64,000 nt of DNA from Flagellimonas allohymeniacidonis (GCF_004296335.1 NZ_SGIU01000001.1:721290-785289); one strand, 5' to 3'; positions 52,472-61,500 are shown, counted from the first letter of the stretch. Notes: generated from the letters alone by a model not told the origin. Translations and numbers: made by a program.

Positions 52472-54448
52472 CTAGTACTTCACTAGATCGAGCAAGACCC
52501 TTTCGAACCTTTTCTTAGGAAGAAAATTCTCTTCCAGTTTTTTTGCAAATGGAACTGGGGTTTCCAAGCTGCCTACCCGCCTTACCGGTGCATCTAAATG
52601 CTCAAAGCAATTCTCCATTACCATCGCGGATATATCACTGGCCACACTTCCAAACAGTGTGTCTTCCACCAAGATTATTAATTTACCTGTTTTTCGTACC
52701 GAGTTGAAAATCGTTTCGCTATCGAGAGGTTGAAGTGAACGCAAATCTATGAGATCTGCTTTGATTTCTGAATGTAAATCCAAGATTTCCATTGCCCAGT
52801 GCACCCCCGCACCAAAGGAAACAATGGAAATGTCATTTCCTTCCCTTAATAAACTGGCTTCTCCCAAGGGAATTGTAAAATATTCCTCGGAAACCTCACC
52901 ATACACACTCCTATATAGTGCTTTGTGCTCAAAAAACATGACCGGGTTCGGGTCATTGATGGACGCAGCCAAAAGCCCTTTTGCGTCTTGTGGAAATGCA
53001 GGATAGACTACTTTAAGACCTGGAGTTTTGGTGAACCAGGCCTCATTGGTTTGGGAATGAAATGGTCCTGCGCCTACCCCACCGCCACAGGGCATCCGTA
53101 TGACCACATCCGCTTTTTCTCCCCATCGATAATGCACTTTGGCCAAATAATTCACAATAGGGTTGAATCCTGAACTTACGAAGTCAGCAAACTGCATTTC
53201 TACAATGGCTTTCATTCCATTTATCGATAGGCCCATCGCCGCAGATACAATGGCAGATTCACAAATTGGGGTATTTCGGACCCTACTTTTTCCAAACTTG
53301 GATGTAAAATCTTCCGTTATTTTGAAAACACCCCCGTACTCGGCAATATCTTGACCCATAATGATCAATTCATTGTGCCGGTACATGGATTGTTCCAAAC
53401 CTTCAGAAATGGCATCCACCAGCCGTATCCTTTTCTTTTTGGGCTTTGGGGCTATATGTTCAGGATTGTATGTCTTATATACCCCTTGGATTTCTTTATT
53501 TGTATTTGGGGAAACCTCAGGCTCATCGAAGGCTTTTTTAAGGTTCTCTTCTATTTCTTGGGAAATTCTTTGCCTCAGTGCTTTGATTTTTTCCTCTGTC
53601 AACAATTTCTTATCCAACAGAAAAGTCTCAAAGTTAGAAATAGGGTCTTTCTTCGCCCATTTTTTCATTAATTTCTCAGGCACATATTTAGTGCCGCTAG
53701 CTTCCTCGTGCCCACGCATCCGGAAAGTCTTAAATTCCAGCAAAACTGGTCGTGGCCTTTTTCGTAAGGCCTGGCAAAGCTCACTGACTTTCGTATATAC
53801 CTCGAGGATATTGTTGCCATCGATTACTCTTGACTCCATGCCATAGCCCTTGGCCCTATCGGCCAAATTTTTGCAATTGTATTGTTCATTGGTTGGTGTA
53901 GAAAGGCCATATCCATTGTTTTCAATACAAAAAAGCACGGGCAAATTCCAGACAGAAGCCACGTTCAAGGCTTCATGAAAATCTCCTTCGCTTGTTGCTC
54001 CTTCACCTGTAAAGACCGCAGTTACCCGCTTTTTTCTTCGGAGCAAATCCGCCAAGGCTATTCCATCAGCCACACCAAGCTGTGGCCCAAGATGGGAAAT
54101 CATGCCCACAATCTTGTGCTCTTGTGAACCAAAATGAAAACTACGGTCCCTACCCTGGGTAAAACCACTGGCTTTCCCCTGCCATTGGGCAAAAAGGCGG
54201 CTTAACGGTATGTTTCTGGTGGTAAATACTCCGAGGTTACGGTGCATGGGCAATATATATTCCTCCGATTTCAAGGATTTGGCCACCCCTACCGAAATGG
54301 CTTCTTGGCCCATACCACTGAACCATTTTGAAATTTTTCCCTGTCTGAGTAAAATCAGCATTTTTTCCTCAATCATTCGGGGCTTCAGCATGCCCTCATA
54401 TAAATCGACAAGTAGCTCTTTGTCAAGTTGACCAATGTGGTATCTCAT
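52472..54448 (-). CDS. Fused 2-oxoacid dehydrogenase E1 alpha/beta subunit
   Basis: The 658-residue protein joins both E1 parts in one chain. The alpha part (about 1-330) holds the thiamine-diphosphate motif GEGATSEGDFHEA (148-160) with NN at 177-178 and the phosphorylation-loop-like RMRGHEEASGTKYVP; the beta part (from about 340) holds IMGQDIAEYGGVFKIT and VEDTLFGSVASDISAMVMEN. Substrates could be pyruvate or branched-chain 2-oxoacids (E1 of a multienzyme complex). No E2 or E3 gene lies in the window. Confidence 0.9.
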   Translation of the reverse strand: MRYHIGQLDKELLVDLYEGMLKPRMIEEKMLILLRQGKISKWFSGMGQEAISVGVAKSLKSEEYILPMHRNLGVFTTRNIPLSRLFAQWQGKASGFTQGRDRSFHFGSQEHKIVGMISHLGPQLGVADGIALADLLRRKKRVTAVFTGEGATSEGDFHEALNVASVWNLPVLFCIENNGYGLSTPTNEQYNCKNLADRAKGYGMESRVIDGNNILEVYTKVSELCQALRKRPRPVLLEFKTFRMRGHEEASGTKYVPEKLMKKWAKKDPISNFETFLLDKKLLTEEKIKALRQRISQEIEENLKKAFDEPEVSPNTNKEIQGVYKTYNPEHIAPKPKKKRIRLVDAISEGLEQSMYRHNELIIMGQDIAEYGGVFKITEDFTSKFGKSRVRNTPICESAIVSAAMGLSINGMKAIVEMQFADFVSSGFNPIVNYLAKVHYRWGEKADVVIRMPCGGGVGAGPFHSQTNEAWFTKTPGLKVVYPAFPQDAKGLLAASINDPNPVMFFEHKALYRSVYGEVSEEYFTIPLGEASLLREGNDISIVSFGAGVHWAMEILDLHSEIKADLIDLRSLQPLDSETIFNSVRKTGKLIILVEDTLFGSVASDISAMVMENCFEHLDAPVRRVGSLETPVPFAKKLEENFLPKKRFERVLLDLVKY

Positions 54449-54531
54449 AAATACAAATTCCTTGGGCTAAAAGTAATAAAATGGGACATGTCTTGTCACT
54501 TTAAGAATAAGGGTTTCGCTTTATTCATTAT

Positions 54532-54548
54532 TTTTGATTGAATCAAAA
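54532..54548. promoter_or_regulatory. 17-bp perfect palindrome upstream of the oxygenase
   Basis: TTTTGATT-G-AATCAAAA at 54532-54548 is a perfect palindrome around a central G. It lies 8 bp upstream of the oxygenase start codon, in the divergent region between it and the E1 gene. A GACATGTC palindrome lies nearby at 54485-54492. Candidate operator; the regulator is unknown. Confidence 0.5.
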
Positions 54549-54556
54549 CAAATATC

Positions 54557-55507
54557 ATGAGTGCCATACCCAGTGTAAACCTTAAAGACTTTCTATCGGA
54601 TGATTCCTCCAGAAAGGAAAAGTTTATTAAAGAAATTGGAGCTGCCTTTGAGAACATTGGTTTTGTTGCATTGAGCGGACACTTTTTAGAGGACGAACTG
54701 GTCGACACCCTGTATTCAGAAATCAAAAAGTTCTTTCAATTGCCACAGGAGACCAAGGACAGGTATGAAATTGAAGGAATTGGAGGCCAACGTGGGTATA
54801 CTTCCTTCGGAAAAGAACATGCAAAAGGTAGAAAAGAAGGAGATTTGAAAGAGTTTTGGCACTTTGGACAGTATGTGACTGACAATCCAAAACTAGAAGA
54901 AGAATACCCCAATAATGTTGACGTTTCAGAACTCCCTGGATTCAATGAAGTAGGCAAGGAAACCTACCAAAAACTGGAAAAAACGGCCCAATACGTACTG
55001 CGAGCTTTGGCCCTGCACCTAGGGCTTGAGGAAATCTATTTTGATCAATGGATTAAAAACGGTAACTCCATTTTAAGACCCATACACTACCCTCCGATTA
55101 CTTCTGAACCCAAAAATGCGGTTAGAGCCGCGGCCCATGGGGATATTAATCTAATCACTCTTTTAATGGGTGCACATGGCAAAGGGCTTCAGGTTCAAAA
55201 CCACAAAGGTGAATGGGTAGATGCCATTGCCAAGCCTAATGAGTTGATGATCAACGTTGGCGATATGCTATCTCGATTAACCAATAACAGATTAAAATCC
55301 ACCATACACCAAGTGGTTAACCCACCAAGAGAACTTTGGGGAACTTCACGATATTCTATTCCATTTTTTATGCATCCAGTAAGCGAGATGCCCTTAAATT
55401 GTTTAGACAATTGTGTGGATGACGCCCACCCCAAGGGTTTTGCCGATACCACAGCGGGCGAGTATTTAAACGAAAGGCTCATTGAGTTAGGTCTCGTAAA
55501 GAAGTAA
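54557..55507 (+). CDS. 2-oxoglutarate/Fe(II)-type oxygenase, isopenicillin N synthase family
   Basis: The 316-residue protein carries the Fe(II) triad His194-x-Asp196 (AAAHGDINLITLL) and His251 (STIHQVVN), and the Arg-x-Ser motif (Arg265, Ser267 in RYSIPFF). The N-terminal region with the conserved FENIGFVALSGHFL is also typical. Members oxidise small molecules or ring structures using 2-oxoglutarate or without it; the substrate is unknown. First gene of a three-gene operon with a riboflavin-kinase-like gene and SUI1. Confidence 0.88.
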   Translation: MSAIPSVNLKDFLSDDSSRKEKFIKEIGAAFENIGFVALSGHFLEDELVDTLYSEIKKFFQLPQETKDRYEIEGIGGQRGYTSFGKEHAKGRKEGDLKEFWHFGQYVTDNPKLEEEYPNNVDVSELPGFNEVGKETYQKLEKTAQYVLRALALHLGLEEIYFDQWIKNGNSILRPIHYPPITSEPKNAVRAAAHGDINLITLLMGAHGKGLQVQNHKGEWVDAIAKPNELMINVGDMLSRLTNNRLKSTIHQVVNPPRELWGTSRYSIPFFMHPVSEMPLNCLDNCVDDAHPKGFADTTAGEYLNERLIELGLVKK

Positions 55508-55517
55508 GCCCTCGTTT

Positions 55518-55961
55518 GTGAAAATTTCTGCAAAAGTTATTCCCGGTCATGGCGCTGCCTCCGGAAAAAAGAACGATGAGCGCTACCCAAGCGGAACTAT
55601 TGCGCTTCAAGCTCCCTTTTTTAAAGAACTTGGTTTGGATATATATAAGTATCACCCAGGCACATTGAATATTGATGTGGCCCCTTATAACATTAATATT
55701 TCACAACCGAAATGCTACTTCGAGAATGTAAAATGGACAAGTCATATTCCTTCAGAAAACTTTTATTTCTTCGATATTGCGCTATATCATTTAGGAAGTC
55801 GATATGAAGGCTTAATTTACATGCCAGACCCAAAAACCAAAACTGAACATGAGCAGTCTAAATCTACTTTGGAACTCTTGCTTCCCAAAATTGAAAATGT
55901 AGTTTACGGAAGCCATGTTGATATTGAAATTGATGATAATCAAATAAACCTAACCCTATAA
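55518..55961 (+). CDS. Protein resembling CTP-dependent riboflavin kinase (DUF120-like), unassigned
   Basis: 147 residues, with GTG start at 55518, 10 bp after the oxygenase. The order GHGAASGK, YPSGTIALQ and YHPGTLNIDV resembles the archaeal DUF120 riboflavin-kinase fold, in particular its PYPGTLNV-type motif. The resemblance is partial and I cannot confirm catalytic residues, so I would call it a hypothetical protein with a possible cradle-loop barrel. It is 6 bp upstream of the SUI1 gene. Confidence 0.55.
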   Translation: MKISAKVIPGHGAASGKKNDERYPSGTIALQAPFFKELGLDIYKYHPGTLNIDVAPYNINISQPKCYFENVKWTSHIPSENFYFFDIALYHLGSRYEGLIYMPDPKTKTEHEQSKSTLELLLPKIENVVYGSHVDIEIDDNQINLTL

Positions 55962-55967
55962 TTAAAC

Positions 55968-56297
55968 ATGGATTTGCAGGATCAACTAAAAAATCTGTTT
56001 CCAGATCATATTCCTAAGGAAAACGATGAACCCAAGGAAGCAAAGCCTAGCTACTGGTTGCAATCGGACCCGATAATTTGCAAATATGAGAAGCGCAAGG
56101 GCAAACCCGTAACCATTCTTGAGGGTTATAATGGTGCAGATTCTGATTTTAAGAAATTAACCAGCGATTTAAAGTCTTTTTTAAGTGTAGGCGGAAGTTT
56201 TAAAAAGGATATTATCATCATTCAGGGAGATTATCGCGATAAAATCATGGACTTTTTAAAGGGCCACGGATTTGCGGTAAAAAGGGTTGGAGGCTAA
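55968..56297 (+). CDS. Bacterial SUI1 (eIF1-like) translation factor
   Basis: 109 residues with the SUI1 core: PVTILEGYNGADSDFKKLTS, LKSFLSVGGSFKKDIIIIQG and DYRDKIMDFLKGHGF, followed by the closing VKRVGG. The bacterial family (YciH-like) acts at translation initiation, affecting start-site or initiator tRNA choice under stress; exact role in Bacteroidota is not established. It ends the oxygenase operon. Confidence 0.9.
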   Translation: MDLQDQLKNLFPDHIPKENDEPKEAKPSYWLQSDPIICKYEKRKGKPVTILEGYNGADSDFKKLTSDLKSFLSVGGSFKKDIIIIQGDYRDKIMDFLKGHGFAVKRVGG

Positions 56298-56440
56298 CTG
56301 GATATTCTTTAACAATAACATGGATTTTTTGGCATGTTGTTAAAATCAAGTCTTGAAAACCAATGTTTTAGGAAAAAATTTTTCTGTTTTTTGTTTTAAT
56401 CTTACTTTTAAAGTTCTAACCGACGAAAACTAAACTCAAA

Positions 56441-57373
56441 ATGAAATCACTGTTGCACATTACAAATGGAGACAGTTTCACCACCAGATTAAAATCTCTG
56501 GACGTCAAAGGTGACATTATCACATGGCGCGAAATGCTTTGTGAAGGGAAAACGTTATGTAACGTGGGCAGTGAATCCTTTTGGAAAACCCGGTTTGAGT
56601 TCTTAAACCGTAACTACAAAGTATCAAAGTCTTGGTTTGTAGAAAAGACCCTAAAGGAATATCGATCACTTTGTAACCACAAACAACAGGACCAAATTGT
56701 ATTGTGGTTTGAGTACGACCTTTTTTGTCAAATAAATATGTTGGCAGTCCTTAGTTGGCTTAAAACCCATAGAAGACATGCGGAGATTTCATTGGTGTGC
56801 AGCGGCAAGGAGGACGAAAGTGATAAATTATATGCTCTCAATGAATTGAGCGATGAAAAGCTTCTCTCACTGTACAAAAATAGAATCAAACTTACTCAAG
56901 ATGATATTGAGTTTGCAGATTATGTGTGGCAATTGTATTGCAGTGACAACCCAATGCGCCTTGAAAATATCATTACCCACAACGCTTTTCAATTTCAATA
57001 CCTTTCCGACGCCCTAAGAGTACATCTGAAACGTTTTCCAACGATAAAGAATGGGCTCAATGAGCTTGAAAATAGAATCTTGCTCACGGTAGAAGAGCAA
57101 AAACCAGAATCCAAGAAAGAATTATTGGGCGAGTTACTTTCAGACCAGGGATATTATGGTTTCGGAGATACCCAATACGAAAGAATTATTACATCCCTCA
57201 GACCACTATTGGGTTCTGTTAACCCCTTAAAGCTTACCAAAAAAGGAAAGCAGGTGCTGGCAAATCAAATGAATTATTATTCACAAATACGTGATAATCA
57301 ACAATATTTGGGCGGTTCCTTAAAGTATAACTTCCTATATAACTCAACTACGGACCGCATTCTAAAACTCTAG
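56441..57373 (+). CDS. DUF1835 family protein
   Basis: 310 residues. The start MKSLLHITNGDSFTTRLKS with ITWREMLCEGKT is typical of DUF1835; the central FEYDLFCQINMLAVL is also characteristic. The C-terminal third is helical with a winged-helix-like look. Function unknown. The nucleoside phosphorylase gene starts just 1 bp behind its stop, so they are coupled. Confidence 0.8.
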   Translation: MKSLLHITNGDSFTTRLKSLDVKGDIITWREMLCEGKTLCNVGSESFWKTRFEFLNRNYKVSKSWFVEKTLKEYRSLCNHKQQDQIVLWFEYDLFCQINMLAVLSWLKTHRRHAEISLVCSGKEDESDKLYALNELSDEKLLSLYKNRIKLTQDDIEFADYVWQLYCSDNPMRLENIITHNAFQFQYLSDALRVHLKRFPTIKNGLNELENRILLTVEEQKPESKKELLGELLSDQGYYGFGDTQYERIITSLRPLLGSVNPLKLTKKGKQVLANQMNYYSQIRDNQQYLGGSLKYNFLYNSTTDRILKL

Positions 57374-57374
57374 A

Positions 57375-58241
57375 ATGGCATTACTTGAATCTGAACTGAT
57401 TCTCAATCCAGATGGTAGCATTTACCACCTGAACCTACTTCCAGAAGACATTGCCCCTACCATTATCGTTGTCGGTGACCCTAATAGGGTAAGTATGGTA
57501 TCCAAATATTTCGATACTATTGAGGTCATTAAAGAAAAAAGGGAATTTCTCACTCAGACCGGTGTTTATAGGGGAAAACGGATTTCGGTTGTCTCCACAG
57601 GTATAGGCACCGACAATATTGATATAGTATTCAACGAACTGGATGCTTTGGCAAATATTGATTTCAAGACCCGTAAGGTAAAATCCAAAAAAAAGCAATT
57701 ACAAATTATACGGATTGGTACATCGGGCGCCATTCAGAAGGATATCCCCATAGATTCATTTATCGCGAGCACGTCGGGTATTGGTTTTGAGGGTCTCCTT
57801 CACTTTTATGAATCCCAATCTGTTCGTAATGAAACTCTGGAAGCTTCCCTTAATGACTTCTTGGGTTGGCATCACCTCAATATTGTTCCCTATGCCGTGG
57901 ATTGCAGCGAGGAATTGCTAAAAAAGTTTTCTTCTAATCGTATACGATTTGGTATAACTGGAACTAATTCAGGGTTTTATGGACCTCAAGGTAGAAATTT
58001 AAGGTTGCCCCCTCGAATACCCGACTTTAACGATAAACTTCGAGATTTCACTTATCAAAAACAAAGAATAACCAACCTAGAAATGGAAACCGCGGGTATT
58101 TATGGGCTAGCAAAATTGCTAGGGCATCAAGCTCTTTCCCTCAACGTTATACTTGCCAATAGAATGACCGGGGAATTCTCAAAAAATGGATTTTTGGCTA
58201 TAGATGATCTCATTAAATATGCCTTGGGCAAGCTCACTTAA
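57375..58241 (+). CDS. Nucleoside phosphorylase (uridine-phosphorylase family)
   Basis: A 288-residue nucleoside phosphorylase I fold protein with the phosphate/substrate motifs VVGDPNRVSMVSKYF, STGIGTDNIDIVF, RIGTSGAIQKDIPID and TNLEMETAGIYGLAKLLGH (Glu-Met-Glu substrate site). It cleaves a nucleoside with phosphate to base and ribose-1-phosphate; uridine is the best guess. Coupled to the DUF1835 gene. Confidence 0.9.
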   Translation: MALLESELILNPDGSIYHLNLLPEDIAPTIIVVGDPNRVSMVSKYFDTIEVIKEKREFLTQTGVYRGKRISVVSTGIGTDNIDIVFNELDALANIDFKTRKVKSKKKQLQIIRIGTSGAIQKDIPIDSFIASTSGIGFEGLLHFYESQSVRNETLEASLNDFLGWHHLNIVPYAVDCSEELLKKFSSNRIRFGITGTNSGFYGPQGRNLRLPPRIPDFNDKLRDFTYQKQRITNLEMETAGIYGLAKLLGHQALSLNVILANRMTGEFSKNGFLAIDDLIKYALGKLT

Positions 58242-58258
58242 ACCCTTTGGTATAGGAA

Positions 58259-58289
58259 AAAAGATGAAAGTATTGAGCAATCATCTTTT
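58259..58289 (+). terminator. Hairpin behind the nucleoside phosphorylase gene
   Basis: AAAAGATGA (58259-58267) pairs with TCATCTTTT (58281-58289), a 9-bp stem with a 13-base loop. It lies 17 bp behind the stop codon. No long T run follows the stem, so termination is possible but not certain. Confidence 0.4.
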
Positions 58290-58325
58290 GCTTAGTGGAA
58301 CCCCTAAAAAACACAACCCTTTACA

Positions 58326-59174
58326 ATGAAATCGGTTAGAATCATTGGAGTACCGGAGCATTTTAATCTCCCGTGGCATTTGGCAATCGAGGAAGGTGCC
58401 TTCGAAGACCGCGGAATTGAGCTCGTTTGGACAGATGTTCCTGAAGGAACTGGTCGTATGTGCGAGCTGTTGACCAACAACGAAACCGACCTTGCCATTA
58501 TTTTAACCGAAGGTATTGTAAAAAGCATTTCAGAAGGAAATCCGGTTAAGATTGTTCAAGAATACATTTCTTCCCCCCTATTATGGGGGATTCACGTTGC
58601 GCACCAATCATCCTACCAATCCATTTCAGAACTTGAAACCGCACCAGTTGCAATCAGTCGCCAGGGAAGTGGAAGCCATTTAATGGCCAATGTGCATGCC
58701 AAGCACCATGGGTGGGACATAAATGGCCTTAAATACGAAACCATAAACAATCTTGATGGAGCAATCCATTCTTTTTCTGAAGGATCTCAAGCCTATTTCC
58801 TTTGGGAACACTACACGACCAAACCCTGGGTGGAAAAAAGGGTATTCAGAAGGTTGGGGGATTTCCCTACGCCATGGCCTTGCTTTGTTATCGCAGTCAC
58901 GGAAAACTTCATTGGAAAGAATTCAAACCTTCTCAAACATATCTTGGAGGTAATCAATACCTACACCATCGAATTCAAGAAAATTCCAAGTATCGATCGA
59001 ACACTTTCCAATCGATACAAGCAGACATTGGAAAACATTCAATCATGGTTGTCAAAAACAGAATGGGGCCAGGAACAAATAAAAAAAGGAACTATTGATA
59101 CCGTGCAATCCAGTTTGTTCGATTTAAAATTAATTAAGGAAATCAGGGAATCAGAGTTCTTTTTATATCCGTGA
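58326..59174 (+). CDS. Cytosolic type-2 periplasmic-binding-protein-like protein (Ca3427/THI5-like)
   Basis: 282 residues resembling the NMT1/THI5-like and Ca3427-like PBP2 group (PEHFNLPWHLAIEEGAFEDR, VPEGTGRMCELL, PVAISRQGSGSHLMANVHA). Unlike transport binding proteins it has no signal peptide, so it is predicted to act in the cytoplasm, possibly as an enzyme or sensor. Function unknown. Single gene, 84 bp behind the nucleoside phosphorylase. Confidence 0.78.
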   Translation: MKSVRIIGVPEHFNLPWHLAIEEGAFEDRGIELVWTDVPEGTGRMCELLTNNETDLAIILTEGIVKSISEGNPVKIVQEYISSPLLWGIHVAHQSSYQSISELETAPVAISRQGSGSHLMANVHAKHHGWDINGLKYETINNLDGAIHSFSEGSQAYFLWEHYTTKPWVEKRVFRRLGDFPTPWPCFVIAVTENFIGKNSNLLKHILEVINTYTIEFKKIPSIDRTLSNRYKQTLENIQSWLSKTEWGQEQIKKGTIDTVQSSLFDLKLIKEIRESEFFLYP

Positions 59175-59183
59175 GTTCGGGGT

Positions 59184-59588
59184 TTATGAGAAGTGCTTAT
59201 TTATTAACACCCTAAACTTAAGGTCAGATAAGGGCTTTTGGGCGGTATCGGTAACGTTTGGGTTCGCTAGGGCCATTTGAGTGGTATGTTCAACATCCAA
59301 AGCGGTAAGCATGACCACAACCACCTTTTTTTTGAAATCTTCATTGAATTTCTTTTCAAAGGCGTCCAAAAACTCCCAGCCGTTCATCACCGGCATATTG
59401 GTGTCCAGAATCAAAAGACAGGGCGTATTTCCCTCTAGCCCTCCTTTTTCTATAAAGTCAATCGCCTCTTTGCCATTATTTGCGACATTTACCGGGAGGT
59501 CATTGTCCAACTGTCTAACAAAGAACTTATTCAAAAAGTTTGTTGTCTCATCATCATCGACGAGAAGTACAGACTTCAGTTTTTGCAA
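59184..59588 (-). CDS. Stand-alone CheY-like response regulator
   Basis: 134 residues forming one receiver domain: acidic pocket DDDE at 11-14, phosphoacceptor Asp62 (LLILDTNMPVMNGWEFLD), Thr in VVVMLTALD and Lys in TAQKPLS. There is no output domain, so it acts by protein interaction. Family members are frequent in flavobacteria. It converges with the binding-protein-like gene. Confidence 0.9.
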   Translation of the reverse strand: MQKLKSVLLVDDDETTNFLNKFFVRQLDNDLPVNVANNGKEAIDFIEKGGLEGNTPCLLILDTNMPVMNGWEFLDAFEKKFNEDFKKKVVVVMLTALDVEHTTQMALANPNVTDTAQKPLSDLKFRVLINKHFS

Positions 59589-59670
59589 AATATGAGGTTT
59601 CTTTTAGTTCGGTTTCTTTCCAAACGTACGAATTCTCTTATTATTTTAATAGATTTTAGGCCACTTTTAT

Positions 59671-60336
59671 TCACCACCTTATCAACGGCCTTCCCTTTTG
59701 ACCCAATAGCGCATTCGTTTTGCTGAAATGTTGGTTGCCAAACCATAGTCCTCTGTTGGCACTTAATGGCGAAGGATGTCCCGACGTAAGGATGTGATGT
59801 TTTGATGTGTCAATGAGCCCTGACTTCTTTTTTGCAAAACCGCCCCAAAGTAGAAAAACCAAACCTTCTAATTCACTCGAAAGTAATTGGATCACCCCAT
59901 CCGTGAATTGTTCCCACCCCTTATTTTGATGACTTCCTGCCTGATGGGCCCTAACGGTCAGGGTGGCATTCAATAACAACACCCCCTGGTCGGCCCACCT
60001 TTCCAGATTACCACTTTTTGGGTAGGCCGTACCCACGTCTACCTTTATTTCCTTAAAAATATTTACAAGGGAAGGTGGATGGGGAATTCCATCTTTCACT
60101 GAAAAGCAAAGCCCATTGGCCTGATTGGGTCCATGGTAAGGATCTTGCCCGATGATGACCACTTTGGTCTCATAAAATGGACAATGATCAAAGGCAGAAA
60201 ATATATCTTTTCCCTTTGGATAACAGGTATGCTGAGAATACTCTTGTCGCACAAATTGCACAAGCTGCTTAAAATAGGGTTTCTCAAATTCTGGCTGCAA
60301 TTGGGTTTTCCAACTGGGATCAATACTCACGTTCAT
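59671..60336 (-). CDS. ung: Uracil-DNA glycosylase
   Basis: From ATG 60336 the protein has 221 residues, the usual family-1 length; an ATG at 60387 adds 17 unlikely residues. The catalytic site is intact: Asp65 in GQDPYHGPNQANGLCFSV, and His187 in HPSPLSANRG. It removes uracil from DNA as the first step of base excision repair. Confidence 0.95.
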   Translation of the reverse strand: MNVSIDPSWKTQLQPEFEKPYFKQLVQFVRQEYSQHTCYPKGKDIFSAFDHCPFYETKVVIIGQDPYHGPNQANGLCFSVKDGIPHPPSLVNIFKEIKVDVGTAYPKSGNLERWADQGVLLLNATLTVRAHQAGSHQNKGWEQFTDGVIQLLSSELEGLVFLLWGGFAKKKSGLIDTSKHHILTSGHPSPLSANRGLWFGNQHFSKTNALLGQKGRPLIRW

Positions 60337-60441
60337 AGGGTGAAAATAGCTATAAAAATGTTTTTGTCCTTGGTGCCTTTGAAACAAGTTTTAAAACCAA
60401 TACTTTAGGTAGTAAAATTCTAAAGGACAATCTTATTATAT

Positions 60442-61500
60442 ATGAAAATTGACTTCAATATAATCTATCTCAAAAAGCTATTTCCTCTTAGAATCAGCCG
60501 GGGTGTGCGGGATGGACAACACAACTTATTCATATCCGTCGAAGATGAGGGTCATGTAGGTTGGGGGGAGGCTTCCCCGGGCGAATCAGAAGGGGCAGCA
60601 ACTGCAGAAGAAACCCAATCTCACCTCGAGAAATTTTTGTCCCTGGACCTGGAGCTAAGTTCCCCCTTTTCAGTTCATGATTTGGCAGTTAAAGAAAAAG
60701 TGGCTCCTTGCGCACTGGCCGCTCTCGATATAGCCCTTTGGGACTTGAAAGCCAAAAAAGCAAATATGCCTTTGTACCAACTCTTTGGGTATCCAAAACC
60801 GAAGATTGCCACATCCATTACCTTAGGAATCATGTCTCCGGAAGAAGCCAGGGAACGACTCCCTTTAATTTTGGAAAACCAAGGTATTCGAACCTTAAAA
60901 GTGAAATTGGGAAGCAACGAGGGTATTGAAGCCGACAAGGCCATGTACCAGGAGGTTTTGGAATATCACAAAAAATATCCCATCTCCATTCGAGTAGACG
61001 CCAATGGAGGTTGGACGGTTGACGAGGCCCAACAAATGATGCAATGGCTTGCAGACCGTGAGTGTGAGTATGTGGAACAACCCCTTGAAAAAGGAAGTGA
61101 GGAAAACCTATCTTACTTATTCAAAAACAGACCTTTACCTATTTTTGTAGATGAATCTTGTCGTTTTGCGACCGATATCCCAAAATGGTCGAATTACGTG
61201 GATGGCGTCAACCTTAAACTGATGAAATGCGGAGGGGTTACAGGCGCACTTCAGATAATTTCAACAGCAAAAGCCTTTGGTCTTAAAACTATGATAGGCT
61301 GTATGGGAGAGACTTCCATTTCCATCGCCGCTGGAGCCTCGGTTTCAGGGGTATTAGATCATATAGATTTGGATTCTCATCTCAATTTGAACCCTGACCC
61401 CTGTGAGGGTGCACCTTTGGTGAATGAAGTTATCACACCCCCAAATGTGCCAGGACATGGAGGGAGATTCAAAAATCAATTCGCACCTTCCAGTCAATAA
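60442..61500 (+). CDS. dgcA: Mandelate-racemase-superfamily epimerase (dipeptide epimerase/N-acetyl-D-glutamate racemase-like)
   Basis: 352 residues of the enolase superfamily. Acid-base lysines are in KVK (153-155) and at about 259-262; metal ligands are Asp186 (VDANGGW), Glu212 (VEQP) and Asp237 (VDES). The family includes L-Ala-D/L-Glu epimerases. The DUF1611 gene begins 16 bp behind it; this pair resembles the dgcA-dgcN pair of a D-glutamate catabolic pathway (N-acetyl-D-glutamate racemase and D-glutamate N-acetyltransferase), which I infer from the gene pair. Dipeptide epimerase is the conservative call. Confidence 0.85.
   Translation: MKIDFNIIYLKKLFPLRISRGVRDGQHNLFISVEDEGHVGWGEASPGESEGAATAEETQSHLEKFLSLDLELSSPFSVHDLAVKEKVAPCALAALDIALWDLKAKKANMPLYQLFGYPKPKIATSITLGIMSPEEARERLPLILENQGIRTLKVKLGSNEGIEADKAMYQEVLEYHKKYPISIRVDANGGWTVDEAQQMMQWLADRECEYVEQPLEKGSEENLSYLFKNRPLPIFVDESCRFATDIPKWSNYVDGVNLKLMKCGGVTGALQIISTAKAFGLKTMIGCMGETSISIAAGASVSGVLDHIDLDSHLNLNPDPCEGAPLVNEVITPPNVPGHGGRFKNQFAPSSQ

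Noticed and set aside
53361-53846. A 161-codon plus-strand frame within the E1 gene
   Set aside because: It is antisense to a conserved enzyme core and has no recognisable motif.
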